From assembly GCF_030052815.1 (NCBI RefSeq), contig NC_079496.1, forward strand, positions 12,229,100-12,293,099: a DNA stretch of 64,000 nt, written 5' to 3'. The notes beneath the pieces were generated by a model, which saw only the letters and a program-made list of their open reading frames with translations, was not told where the DNA came from and did not search any database. Shown here one piece after another: positions 38,313 through 50,557 of the stretch (the stretch's first letter is position 1; each line of letters begins with the position of its first letter). Source of the stretch: Hevea brasiliensis (taxonomy: Eukaryota > Streptophyta > Magnoliopsida > Malpighiales > Euphorbiaceae). A program made the position numbers and the translations under genes.

Positions 38313-40097
38313 GTTTTACAAGATAAATATTATTTTTATAAAAATAAAATAATATTTATTTTAAATGTATTTAATGATTTTACTCTTGCTATATATATTT
38401 ATTTTATATGTAAACACACGGAGGGGATATTATTTTGTCCAAATTGTCATTTATTTTTAAAATTAATTATAATTATATATATATTATTGAAATTAATTTT
38501 AATATTTATAAAAATTTAAAATTCTTAATTTTAATATTCATATAATTTTAATAATTAGTGTCTTCTAAATATTATCGTCACTAATCTTTTCACGACGAAA
38601 AATTTATCGTTAAATCCTTTAAATGTTAATTATATAATATTTTATATCGCTTCTAATAACTTTTAGCGATAAAATATTTATCATTAAATACTTATTAATT
38701 TTATTTTTTTAATATTATAATAATTAATATAAATTAAAATTTTAATATTATATTAATAATAATCCTACTTATATTAAAAAATTATGTTATAATTCGTAAT
38801 ATAGTAATTTTATAATTATAATTCCATAAGTATTATTAATTTATTAAAAATTATTTAACTTATTTTAATAAAATTAATATATATAATTGGATAAAAATTT
38901 AACGTTAACTACATATTAGAATTAAAAATTTAAATTTTTAATCGAATTCAAATAGATAAATCGCATAATTAATCATAAATTTATAGCATTTTTAAATTAT
39001 TTATATTGATAAAAATATAACTTTAATTAAATTTAAAAATTATTTTCATATATAGACAAATTTTATTTATTTCATTTTCAATAAGAATAAAAATAAATAA
39101 TTTTATATTCTCAAATTATTGTTTAATATAATAAATTAAAAAATAATTTATATTAAAAACTTTAATGAAATTATTATAATTACATTTCATTTTTACTAAT
39201 TTAAGTAAATAGAATAAAACTAAACTAATTTAGATAAATAAAATAAAACTAACACTAATTTTATAATTTTAATAAAATTAACTAAAATTTAAATGAAACA
39301 AAAAAAAGTGCTTAGAATTTTTTTAATTAGTTAGTTTTATTTTCAAATTAATTTTATTCTTTACATCAATAAAATATTATAATTTATAAATATATTAAAA
39401 TTTTCAGAAAAATACTATTCATACAAATTATTTAGTTTTTATTTAAATAATTAATTGTTTAAAATAATAATAAATTTAATTTTATATTAAAATATAATAA
39501 AAATTTATAATATCAAATTTTAATGCTTATTCATTTTAAATTTTTATCTATTTATGTAAATTTTATATTATTATTTAATGATTAAATGACTAAAAAAATT
39601 AAAACCTTTATAAAGTTCTTCAATTTTAGTCAAATCTTTTAATTTCATTAATCTAATTTCAAACTTTGACATTAATCTTAATTTTAACAATTAACCCAAT
39701 TGGGTTACTTATTTGATAAAAGCTATTAAATATTTATATACATTAATATTAGCTAATTTTTTATTTTACATCAATTTTAACAATTATTCTTAAATTAATA
39801 TAAAATATTATTTTAATTAATTTATCTGTCATTTTAAAAATTATAATTACATTTATTTTGGTTTTATTATTTATTTGTATTTTATTTTTAAAATTTTTTC
39901 TTTTTCTTTTACTTTAAATTTAAAATAAAATAATAAAAAAAGATGTGAATTAAAAATATAAATAAAAAGAAAGAGGGTAAAAAATTAAAAATTCAGTAAT
40001 AATAATATATATATTATTCATTTATTATTTTTTTATCAACACGAAATTTGTTAAAATTGAAAAACATATCATAATTATTAAATATATTAATAAAATT
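38313..40097. other. AT-rich spacer downstream of GGPPS copy 1
   Basis: About 85% A+T by eye. The first about 300 bp probably include the 3' UTR. No gene, no RNA gene and no clear repeat boundary. It is matched nearly base for base at 46204-47992. Confidence 0.6.
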
Positions 40098-40550
40098 TAT
40101 CACGACCCAACTTATGAACTGGACCGGCACTAGAATTTGGGCCTGCATAAAGCCCCCGAGCCTCATAGTAAGCCTTACTGTTCTCAAATTCATAACCAGA
40201 CCCATAATTTAGGCCCAACATGCATATAAAAATAATTTAAATTAAAATATTATAATTTTATTCCAAGCCAACTTAACCCAATAATTATCAGAAACTTAAA
40301 TTAGGAGAGCCCAGCTCAACCCGGTTACATCATTTACAAATTATTTAAGTATCATATAAATCTTTATTTATTCACCTGAAGAATTTAAATTAACACAATT
40401 TTTAATAGGGTCTATACTACTGTTAACACATACGGAATTCTAAATTACAAATTTAGAGAATAATAGTACAATTAAGTAATTATTGATAACCTGCGAGAAA
40501 AGAAGCAGGTTATTGTGAAAAAGATCTCCTTTTGTAACCTGGAAAAATAA
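40098..40550 (+). mobile_element. Truncated LTR start, left arm of a palindrome
   Basis: It begins TATCACGACCC (the full copy at 47993 has TGTCACGACCC) after the same aaatt flank, and follows the first about 450 bp of that LTR. It is cut off at 40550, where the duplication unit ends. Confidence 0.8.
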
Positions 40551-40952
40551 CTTGCTTCATTTCTTGCAAGTTTATCAGTGGCTACTTATTTGTATTATTA
40601 TTTCCTTAGTTTGTAATTTAAAATTCCGCATACGCTAGTAGTAGCATTGGTTTTGTCAGGGACTGTGTTAATTTAAGTTTTTGTTATTAATAAATAAAAA
40701 ATTTTATGATATTTAAATAGTTTGTAAATTATGGTAATAAGGTTGAGCTGGACTCCCCTAACTTTAGTTTTTTATGGTTATTGAGTTGGTTAGCTCGAAT
40801 AAAAATATAATATTTTATTTTATTTATATGTTGGACCTCAGTTTTTGGCCCTGATTATGGATTTGAAAATAGTAAGGCTTACTACGGGTCTCAGGGACTT
40901 TATGTCTACTCAGATCCTAGTGCCAGTCCAGCTCAGAATTTAGATCGTGACA
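40546..40952 (-). mobile_element. Inverted LTR fragment, right arm of the palindrome
   Basis: Its reverse complement begins TGTCACGATC at 40952 and parallels the left arm (40098-about 40514) for about 400 bp, with many substitutions. The arms are separated by about 30 bp (40515-40545). It lies exactly between duplication copies 1 and 2. Confidence 0.8.
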
Positions 40953-41437
40953 ATGATAATGTTTCTTACTTGCTTTTATATGAATATTCAAAACATTATT
41001 TTTTACGCAATGAATATATTATATAATTTATTTATATATTAACTAAAAAAAATTCTTTTACATTTGCTATTAATGATATATATTGAATTTTTATTTTTTT
41101 TTGTCATGTATTTTTATCAATTAATAAACATGGGACGTTTATCAAAATTAAAAACTATAAACATTAGTAAGAAAGAATAATCAATGATATCATTTACTTA
41201 CAAAACACACACACATGTGCAAATAAGTAATTTTTTTTATTTTAATAAAATTTAATAAATTGATAATAATTGATAATTACATAATAAAAAATATATTTTT
41301 TATTTCTTATCATAATTATATTTATAAATTCACTGAATATAATTGAAATTAATAAATTTTTATATAATTCATGAATTAAATTAAAAGAATAAAAAAATAT
41401 AATTAAAAAATAAAAAATAGGGAAAATTAAAAAAATC

Positions 41438-41795
41438 TTGTAATTTAAGACTTTGACATAGGAGAGACTCTAGTTTAATTTTTTATCAATTTAATACCTT
41501 GTGTTTTTAACATATATGGTCCAAATTGTTAGTTGTCCTTAAAGGGTACTGACATAGCAACATCTGAGTGACACGTCAATGCCACATATTCGCCACATAA
41601 ATATTATATTGACGCCGCATAAGCACCATGCCTATTATATGCCATCATATCAGTACCATATGTTTATTTCGTCAACATTATTTAATGGTTATTAACGAAT
41701 TAAACTAAATTGATTAATGAAGAAAAACGCAAAGTATTAAATTAATAAAAATTAAATTATAATCCGTCTTGTATCAAAATGTAAAATAATAATAA
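41438..41795. mobile_element. Inverted-repeat (MITE-like) element, copy 2
   Basis: Same element as 33828-34150, duplicated with the segment. It is about 35 bp longer, with extra AT-rich text near 41695-41740 that keeps more of the right arm. Confidence 0.5.
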
Positions 41796-44491
41796 TTTTT
41801 TTTTAACTTTCCCCAAAGAATAAGCAAAATAATTGAAAAAAGTCTCTAATCCTTAAGTTGTTAGATCTAGAACACAAATTCTTTCCAAAATCATTACTCC
41901 AAAAGGCCTATATTAAAAAAAAGCAATAATTAGAGATGATTAAGCTTTTGGATAAGAAAAAATTATTACTCATTAGGTAATTCCACATGTCATCTTTGTT
42001 GTACCACTTGCCTTGTTTTGGCACTTGGCTTCTGGCAAATAAATAATTAAATTTAACTAAGTGCAGACTTTACACTCCTGAACAAATCCTACATATAAAA
42101 CCTCTATCCTCCATGATTGGATCATACCCATTGTCCCAAAAATCCCACACAGCAACAGTGATAAAGCATGGCTTTTACACATGCAGCACGTGCAAACAAC
42201 ATGACTCAAATAATGGGTTTCACATGTACATGTATTTTCATTTTCAATTCCAATTTTTAAAGTTCTAATCATCATAGTTGTATTTTTATGCAAATAAAGG
42301 GTTGGGCTGCATTTGAGTGCATCTGGGAGGTCTATTGACCATGATTTAATCGAAAGCATCCACGCTAAGTTTTTTAAGATATTTTTTAATAAAATAACCT
42401 TTATAAAAAAAAGGGTTAGGCCTGCAATTTTTTGGTTGTAAGGAAATTGTTTTCCCTTCTATTTTTGACTTTATAAAAGATATCACTGCTTTTGAAGCTG
42501 CAACCTGCAAGTGCATACTTATTTTGAGCTTGTGCTTTGGATTAAAAGAAGAGCCTTTTCTACTATGTAATGATCATATAAGTTTCTTCTGGGGCCATTA
42601 TGCCAACGTGATTAATTACCTTTCTTTACGTTATGCTGGAAAATGATCTTTAAAATTTTAACTTATAGGTCAATGTGCCAACACCACCTGCAACTGGAGA
42701 ACATTGGCATGGAGTGACCCAATTGAAAGCTTTTATTCTATGAGCCTTTCTATTAGAGTTGTTGTTAAGAATTTTTTTTAAAAATATATTATTTAGAAAG
42801 TATTTAAAAATAATTTAAAATTAAATTTAATAAATTTTAATTATAAAAATATTAAAATAATAAATTATTTTTTTTAAATTATTTTTTTCAATACACTTTT
42901 TTTTATAAAAACAGTTTTAACTCTTCAGTCAAGCACTATATAGAGTGAGGCTAATATCTAAGTTGGATGTCATTTTTCGGCATAAATTTAATATCAATCA
43001 AGTATCATTTAAGATTAATTATATAAAAAATAAAAAAATTGTAAAAAAATAATTAAACATATAAATAAGTCATGTTTTATGGGATAGCATAATTACCGTT
43101 TACTCTTTTTTTTTTTAAATGTTTAAAACGTTAGAAAATTGAACAAAATATATTTATAAAAAAACATTTTCAACTAAATAAACCAATCTGTACGAAGAAA
43201 AAATCTAAGATCCAAGAAACTTGTGGGGTTGTAGAAACATGCTTTAGCTACTGCTTTGACAAGAAAGGAATCTCTCGTGAAACCGTGAAACGAAGATAGA
43301 AACCCACCACCAAGTACCAACCATGAAAGTGTCGTCCTAGAAGACTCTGTGATTTGCCCAGCTGGAAAACGAAAGAAAAGAAAATGTTAACCACATGATC
43401 CACGCCAAATCAAACCCACAACAAATCATTTCATGCAATGTTATTAAACTCAGTTTGAAAGTTAATTCAACGAAGAAATCAAGTTAATGGGTCAATAATT
43501 TAATCAATAGATTAATTAATGATTTAATTAGTGAATAATTAAAAATTAATTAAATATATAATTTTATTAAAATTAGTTAAATATAATGCTTTTTAATATA
43601 AATAAATATAATTAATTAAATTTTAATTATTTAAAATAAAATTTTAATGTTTATTAAATTATATTTAATAAATTTTAATATTTTTTTATTTTATATAAAA
43701 GTACTCAAATAATATAATATATAAATGTAAAATTCTCTTTTTAATATTTATGAAATATGAAGTGTATATTAAAAAGTAAATATATTAAAATAAAAATACA
43801 TAACAATGAAGTTAGCTCAAATAATTTTAATTTTAAAGATTTTTTTATAAAGTTTTGAGTTTAATTTTATATATTAAAAATTAAAAAAAAAAAAAGAAAT
43901 TATACTAAATAATTTGATCGATGAGGTTAATCGAATCACACTAACACATGGATTCAATCACTGACCTGATATTATTTTTTTATCTGATTTAATTATAAAT
44001 TTAAATTAATTTAAATTTTAATTTATTAATTTATTAATTTAATTAATTGATTCAATTTAAATTTAATAATTATAATTTCATGCATGATGGCATATCATAA
44101 GAAATTCTTATTTAAATTTACTACGTGAAATGAGCCAGACTTATGGAGAAGACATTCACTCCTCAACTTATGAGTCCAATACATAACGACGAAAGTGTCA
44201 TCCTCCTCTAATTAATCAAAGTTTAAATTTGTGGAAAATTTCTGTGTAGTACATTAATTATTGAAAAATATTTTAAATAATTTATAAAAAGGACAGATAT
44301 CTACAATTCGATTTTGCGTTTCATCTTAGAACAAGCCACGTTTTTTAAATTCAGAGGAGTGCCAGAAGGTCCTGATTGTGACTATATTTGAATTAAAATT
44401 AACCAAATTAATTTGATTAAGATTTGATGTAATGTGGAAATTAGATAAAAGTCCAGACCTTTTTTTGCCCACGCACTCCTATGACTAGGAA

Positions 44492-44497
44492 CACGTG
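44492..44497. promoter_or_regulatory. G-box CACGTG upstream of GGPPS small-subunit copy 2
   Basis: Same context as 36602-36607, 786 bp before the start codon of copy 2. Confidence 0.35.
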
Positions 44498-45282
44498 CCT
44501 TTGTCTTCAAATTTTGGCCCACAACTCCTTGGCCTCGGCCCACTTTTTCGTTGAGGAAAATGTATCTCATTAATTTAAAATAAAATATAAATTTTAACTA
44601 TAAAATGATAATTTATATATATATATATATATATTCATTTATGTAGAATTTCCATATTTGCTTAATTTATTTTAAAAATAAAACTATAATAAAATTAAAT
44701 TGCATATGTAGAAATATTATTTTATACAAATATTTATAAAAATCCTGTCTTTTTTATTATTTTATAAAATAATATAATTTTAACTATCAAATAAACAAAC
44801 ACTTTATATTTAATTGCAATTTCTTTTGAAATTTTGAATTATTAAAAAAAATTTAAATTTTAGTCCGTAGATTATAAATAAATAATCTTTTACATTAATT
44901 TTAGGCTAATTTCACTTTGATTAAGAATTAAATTCGATGCCTCGTGGCTGCCAAAATAATCAAAATTCCATTATTCTTTATTCAATATAAGTGGTGGATC
45001 TTTAGTATTCTTCACATCAGCATCATACATACTAATCTTCGAATCACGACCATTGGATCTGTGGATCCTGTTGAATTGAAAGTGGCAAACTTGATATTTT
45101 AAAATTTAAACAAAAAAAAAAAAAAAGTTTTATATTCCATAACATGTAATGACAACGTTAAAAACGAGACATATCACAATTATTGTTCTCCAATTTTTCA
45201 TTTTTCTTCCCCAAGATATAGCTTCCCAATCTCAACCACAGCCACGTTTTCCTCCTCCTTCTCCTCCTATACAACACCACCC

Positions 45283-46203
45283 ATGGCCGGAGCTCTCTCT
45301 TCCACCATACATGGAAATCTCATAGCTCGTGCTGTCTCCAGTTCCAATCCTAAACACCCATTATTCTCTCATAGACCCATGGTAGTTGCCATGTCCACTG
45401 ACCAGTCATATTGGAGCTCTGTAAATGCTGACCTTGACACCCATCTCAAGCAAGCCATTCCCATAAGGCAACCACTCGCGGTCTTTGAGCCCATGCGCCA
45501 TCTCATCTTATCCGCCCCACAAACTTCCGCACCGGCCTTGTGTATCGCCGCTTGTGAACTCGTTGGTGGCCACCGGAACCAAGCCATGGCCGCAGCATCC
45601 GCTTTACGTCTCATGCATGCTTCTACTTCCACTCATGAGAACCTGCCTTTGACAGACAGGCCCAGGCCGAGGCGCAGAACCAGGCCCACTTTATATGGCC
45701 CTAACATCGAGCTTCTCATAGCAGATGGAATGATACCATTCGGGTTTGAGTTACTGGCACGGGACGATGACCCGGCCGAAAATAATTCGAATCGGGTTTT
45801 GCGTGCTATCATTGAGATCTCACGTGCCATGGGTTCACAAGGGGTGATCGAAGGGCAATATAATGAATCACAATACGAGGAATCGGAGGGGGAGGAAATA
45901 TTCCACGTGGGATGGCTTCAAAATGTATGTAGAAAAAAAGAAGGTACCTTACACGCGTGTGCGGGTGCGTGTGGCGCAATATTAGGAGGTGGAAGCGAAG
46001 ACGAGATAGAAAAATTGAGAAGGTATGGCTTGTATGTAGGAATGGTACAAGGAATATTGAGCAAGGTTGATGAAAGGAAGGAGTGGCCAGCGAAAGAGGT
46101 GAATAAGCTAAGAGATTTGGCTCTTAAAGAATTGAAAGATTTCAACCAAGCAAAGGTTAAAACAATTTCTATCCTTGTTGAGACCAGGTTTTGTAATTTA
46201 TGA
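45283..46203 (+). CDS. GGR: Heterodimeric GGPP synthase small subunit (SSU II type), copy 2
   Basis: Intact single-exon frame of 306 aa, the tandem duplicate of 37392-38312, with the same plastid-isoprenoid role expected. Transit peptide, both CxxxC motifs (87-91 and 226-230) and overall length are unchanged. Relative to copy 1 I count nine substitutions: V111M, A115T, T130R, P131R, I150M, R238S, G240D, S269P and V270A. The pairs cluster in the loop that replaces the first aspartate-rich motif (130-131), just after CAGAC (238, 240), and in a C-terminal loop (269-270). Promoter and 3' regions are also duplicated, so both copies may be expressed alike; which is the older is not evident. Confidence 0.93.
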   Translation: MAGALSSTIHGNLIARAVSSSNPKHPLFSHRPMVVAMSTDQSYWSSVNADLDTHLKQAIPIRQPLAVFEPMRHLILSAPQTSAPALCIAACELVGGHRNQAMAAASALRLMHASTSTHENLPLTDRPRPRRRTRPTLYGPNIELLIADGMIPFGFELLARDDDPAENNSNRVLRAIIEISRAMGSQGVIEGQYNESQYEESEGEEIFHVGWLQNVCRKKEGTLHACAGACGAILGGGSEDEIEKLRRYGLYVGMVQGILSKVDERKEWPAKEVNKLRDLALKELKDFNQAKVKTISILVETRFCNL

Positions 46204-47992
46204 GTTTTACAAGATAAATATTATTTTTATAAAAATAAAATAATATTTATTTTAAATGTATTTAATAATTTTACTCTTGCTATATATATTTATTTTATAT
46301 GTAAACACATGGAGGGGGATATTATTTTGTCCAAATTTTCATTTATTTTTAAAATTAATTATAATTATATATATATTATTGAAATTAATTTTAAAATTTA
46401 TATAAATTTAAAATTCTTAATTTTAATGTTCATATAATTTTAATAATTAGTATCTTCTAAATATTATCGTCACTAATCTTTTCACGACGAAAAATTGATC
46501 GTTAAATCATTTAAATGTTAATTCTATAATATTTTATATAGCTTCTAATAACTTTTAGCGATAAAATATTTGTCATTAAATACTTAATAATTTTATTTTT
46601 TTAATATTATAATAATTAATATAAATTAAAATTTTAATATTATATTAATAATAATCCTACTTATATTAAAAAATATGTTATAATTCGTAATATAGTAATT
46701 CTATAATTATAATTCTATAAGTATTATTAATTTATTAAAAATTATTTAATTTATTTTAATAAAATTAATATATATAATTGGATAAAAATTTAACGTTAAC
46801 TACATATTAGAATTAAGAATTTAAATTTTTAATCGAATTCAAATAGATAAATCGCATAATTAGTCATAAATTTATAGCATTTTTTAATTACTTATATTGA
46901 TAAAAATATAACTTTAATTAAATTTAAAAATTATTTTCATATATAGACAAATTTTATTTATTTCATTTTCAATAAGAATAAAAATAAATAATTTTATATT
47001 CTCAAATTATTGTTTAATATAATAAATTAAAAAATAATTTATATTAAAAACTTTAATGAAATTATTATAATTACATTTCATTTTTACTAATTTAAGTAAA
47101 TAGAATAAAACTAAACTAATTTAGATAAATAAAATAAAACTAACACTAATTTTATAATTTTAATAAAATTAACTAAAATTTAAATGAAACTAAAAAAGTG
47201 CTTAGAATTTTTTTAATTAGTTAGTTTTATTTTCAAATTAATTTTATTCTTTACATCAATAAAATATTATAATTTATAAATATATTAAAATTTTCAAAAA
47301 AATACTATTCATACAAATTATTTAGTTTTTATTTAAATAATTAATTGTTTAAAATAATAATAAATTTTAATTTTATATTAAAATATAATAAAAATTTATA
47401 ATATCAAAATTTAATGCTTATTCATTTTAAATTTTTATCTATTTATGTAAATTTTATATTATTATTTAATGATTAAATGACTAAAAATATTAAAACCTTT
47501 ATAAAGTTCTTCAATTTTAGTCAAATCTTTTAATTTTATTAATCTAATTTCAAACTTTGACATTAATTTTAATTTTAACAATTAACCCAATTGGGTTACT
47601 CATTTGATAAAAGCTATTAAATATTTATATACATTAATATTAGCTAATTTTTTATTTTTACATCAATTTTAACAATTATTCTTAAATTAATATAAAATAT
47701 TATCTTAATTAATTTATCTATCATTTTGAAAATTATAATTACATTTATTTTGGTTTTATTATTTATTTGTATTTTATTTTTAAAACTTTTTCTTTTTCTT
47801 TGACTTTAAATTTAAAATAAAATAACAAAAAAAGATGTGAATTAAAAATATAAGTAAAAAGAAAGAGGATAAAAAATTAAAAATTCAGTAATAATAATAT
47901 ATATATATATTACTCATTTATTATTTTTTATCAACACGAAGTTTGTTAAAATTGATAAATATATCGGAATTATTGAATATATTAATAAAATT
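46204..47992. other. AT-rich spacer downstream of GGPPS copy 2
   Basis: Duplicate of 38313-40097 with scattered substitutions and small indels. No gene seen. Confidence 0.6.
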
Positions 47993-50557
47993 TGTCACGA
48001 CCCAATCTATGGGCCGGACCGGCACTAGAATTTAGGCCTGCATAAAGCCTCCGAGGCTCATAGTAAGCTTTACTGTTCTTAAATTCATAACCAGACCAAT
48101 AATTTAGGCCCAACATGCATATAAAAATAATTTAAATTAAAATATTATAATTTTATTCCAGGCCAACTTAACCCAATAATTATCAGAAACTTAAATTATG
48201 GAAGCCCAGCTCAAGCCGATTACATCATTTACAAATTGTTTAAATATCATTCAAATCTTTATTTATTAACCTCAATAATTTAAATTAACACAATTCTTAA
48301 TAGGGTCTATACTACTGTTAATGCATATGAAATTCTAAATTACAAATTTAGAGAATAATAGTACAATTAAGTAATTATTGATAACCTACGAGAAAAAAAG
48401 CAAGTTATTGTGAAAAAGATCTCCTCTTGTAACATGGAAAAATAAGGTAAACAGGAGTGAGCGTTCGACTCAGAGAGTAAAATACAAATTTTAACCATAA
48501 TTTCTATAGCTATTTAAAGTTAATGCATCATAAGGAGTTGAATGCAACATCATCAAATTTTTCATATAAATCACATCATAATAGTAAAAAGACAATTTGG
48601 AGCACTCACACACCCAACACTGTTCAAACAGTACATATATGGGAGTTGATCCCCTATACAGCCCTCTTAATCCAACCTCTGCTAGCGAGTGTCTCTCAAG
48701 CAGGACTTTCGCTTAATAAACCAAATGCGGGGTCCCAGTGAATGTCTCTCAAGCCGTGTCTACCCGGCTTGTCCATATCTATTACCATACCATACGCACG
48801 CCAACGCACACACACTGCTCCAAATTACCACAAACAACATCCATGGCATTTCAATAATTATGAATGTAATATAAAACGTGCCTAGTGTTTAACTACATAG
48901 ATACATATTTATAAGTGATGCATGGACATGCTTAAACCTATAATAATATCGAAATTATAATTAAAATTAGTATTTTACTCACAGTACACCGATGACTATT
49001 GTGGCCGCTGGATGGAGGAAAATAGCTGACATTGATCACCTAAATAATTATATTATAAATTTATTAGTACTAAGTCAAAATAAAACTCTAAAGAGACAAC
49101 AGACAGCCTAATTCATGCTGGAAATTCGGCAGAGTTTCTCCTATACCTGGGACCTATCCAACCCACAAAAAATGGTTCAAATAGCACTTCTAAACTCAAA
49201 CCATATCTCATCATTATTATATGGCCCCTTCAGGGCCCTCCAAACCAAGCAATACTTAGAATCTTAAAAATTACATTTTAGTCCCTATAATTGACATTTT
49301 GTAAAAATCCACTCAAACAAGCTCTAAAAATTCTAAAATTTCGCCCCGCGGTCCTTAATAAAGTTATAAAGCTATCGCAAAAGTAAGTTTAATTTTCTAA
49401 TCACCCATGAATATTTTATTCAAGAATATTACTCAATTCTATAAGTTTCCAATAGCTAACATATTTTTAATTCAACCCAATTCAATATTCACATATTTAA
49501 ACCTCCATCCTCAAGCTTTAACCAATCATATAAAATTTAAATATCATAATTTCAAATAATCTTATATGCCCATATGCTAAAAATCTAACTAAAATTCATC
49601 TATATTTTTCAAAATTATTCTACAATCACTCAAAAATTCAACAAACACTATAGAATATCTCCAAATAATTTTACTTTCATCATATATTTTTCTTAGAATT
49701 TTTCTACAATTTTTCCTGTTTAAGAAACACTGCATTTATGCTTCACAGACAAAGAAATAATGAAAAAAATCTTACCCGAAACTTATTTATGTCTCAAAAA
49801 TTTCAAAAATTTATGAAGAAGCCTCTGGAAGTTGAATAATCTCCAAAGCTCACCAGAGCCACCGCCGGAACCATCGAGCACAGCAGCAGGCAGCCTGTCG
49901 CCGGTGGCATCTGCCGGATCTGATCATACCATCATGTTCCTCTCCTCTCCCTCAATCCATAGGTGGTTTCGGATCGTCAATCCAACAACCGGATCATCCT
50001 AAATCTGACCCAAAAACTTAAAAAATCCGAAATTTCTCTCCTCTATATCTCGCTCATCCGACCACCAAATGTTGCAAAATGGATATCAAAAGAAAGCTCT
50101 CGGAGCAAGCTTTCCAACGCCACTTGAATCGCCTCGATCGGACGTCGGATGAAGCCGGAATTGCGACGGAAAGCCACCGCCCACTGTGCGCATTTCTCTC
50201 TCTTCTCCCTCTTTTACCGCCGCATCTAGCGGTGCTACTGGCCTGCTGATGGCTCGCCGACGTTGCCTGAAGCTGCTTGGTCGCCAGTCAGTGGTGGTTG
50301 ACCCCTCACCGGTCGAAAAGTATAGAGAAAAGGGAGAGAAGAGATGGGGGAAAGAGAGATGCGTGAGGGAGGGGGGGTGTTCTGCTGGCTGTTTGGTTTT
50401 TTTTTTTTTTTGAAATTCTGGGAATGAATCTAGATAGACATGTTGTCCAGATTCATTTCTGGAAAAATTTTAAATTTTAAATGTTTAATTTAATTTTTAA
50501 TTAATTAATTTATTTATTTATTATTATTAATTTTTTTAAAATTTTTGAGTTGTTACA
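47993..50557 (+). mobile_element. Solo LTR, 2565 bp, TGTCACGACCC...TTGTTACA
   Basis: It has TG...CA ends and a perfect five-base duplication aaatt on both sides (47988-47992 and 50558-50562), the signature of an LTR left by recombination. No primer site, internal region or second LTR accompanies it. The part at about 48640-48800 is a G/C-richer block (gcgagtgtctctcaagc and variants), with a relative at 63560-63780. The last about 700 bp are GC-rich and contain a chance frame (50186-50413). The insertion predates the segmental duplication, because copy 1 carries its first 450 bp at the same site. Confidence 0.82.

Larger units (their letters stand above)
33204..40550. repeat. Tandem duplication, copy 1
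   Basis: Direct duplicate of 40953-48445. Both copies start ATGATAATGTTTCTTA and end GGAAAAATAA. Each contains an inverted-repeat element, the same AT-rich spacers, an exon-like minus-strand segment, one GGPPS small-subunit gene and the beginning of an LTR. Compared with copy 2 it lacks about 106 bp (present at 42463-42568) and about 135 bp (42771-42910), and has about 160 bp extra near 33430-33590. Confidence 0.93.
40953..48445. repeat. Tandem duplication, copy 2
   Basis: Direct duplicate of 33204-40550. The left end directly abuts the terminus of an inverted LTR fragment (40952). The right end lies inside an intact LTR that continues to 50557. Confidence 0.93.

Noticed and set aside
50186..50413. 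75-codon frame in the GC-rich end of the solo LTR
   Set aside because: Composition-driven open frame inside an LTR, with no domain.
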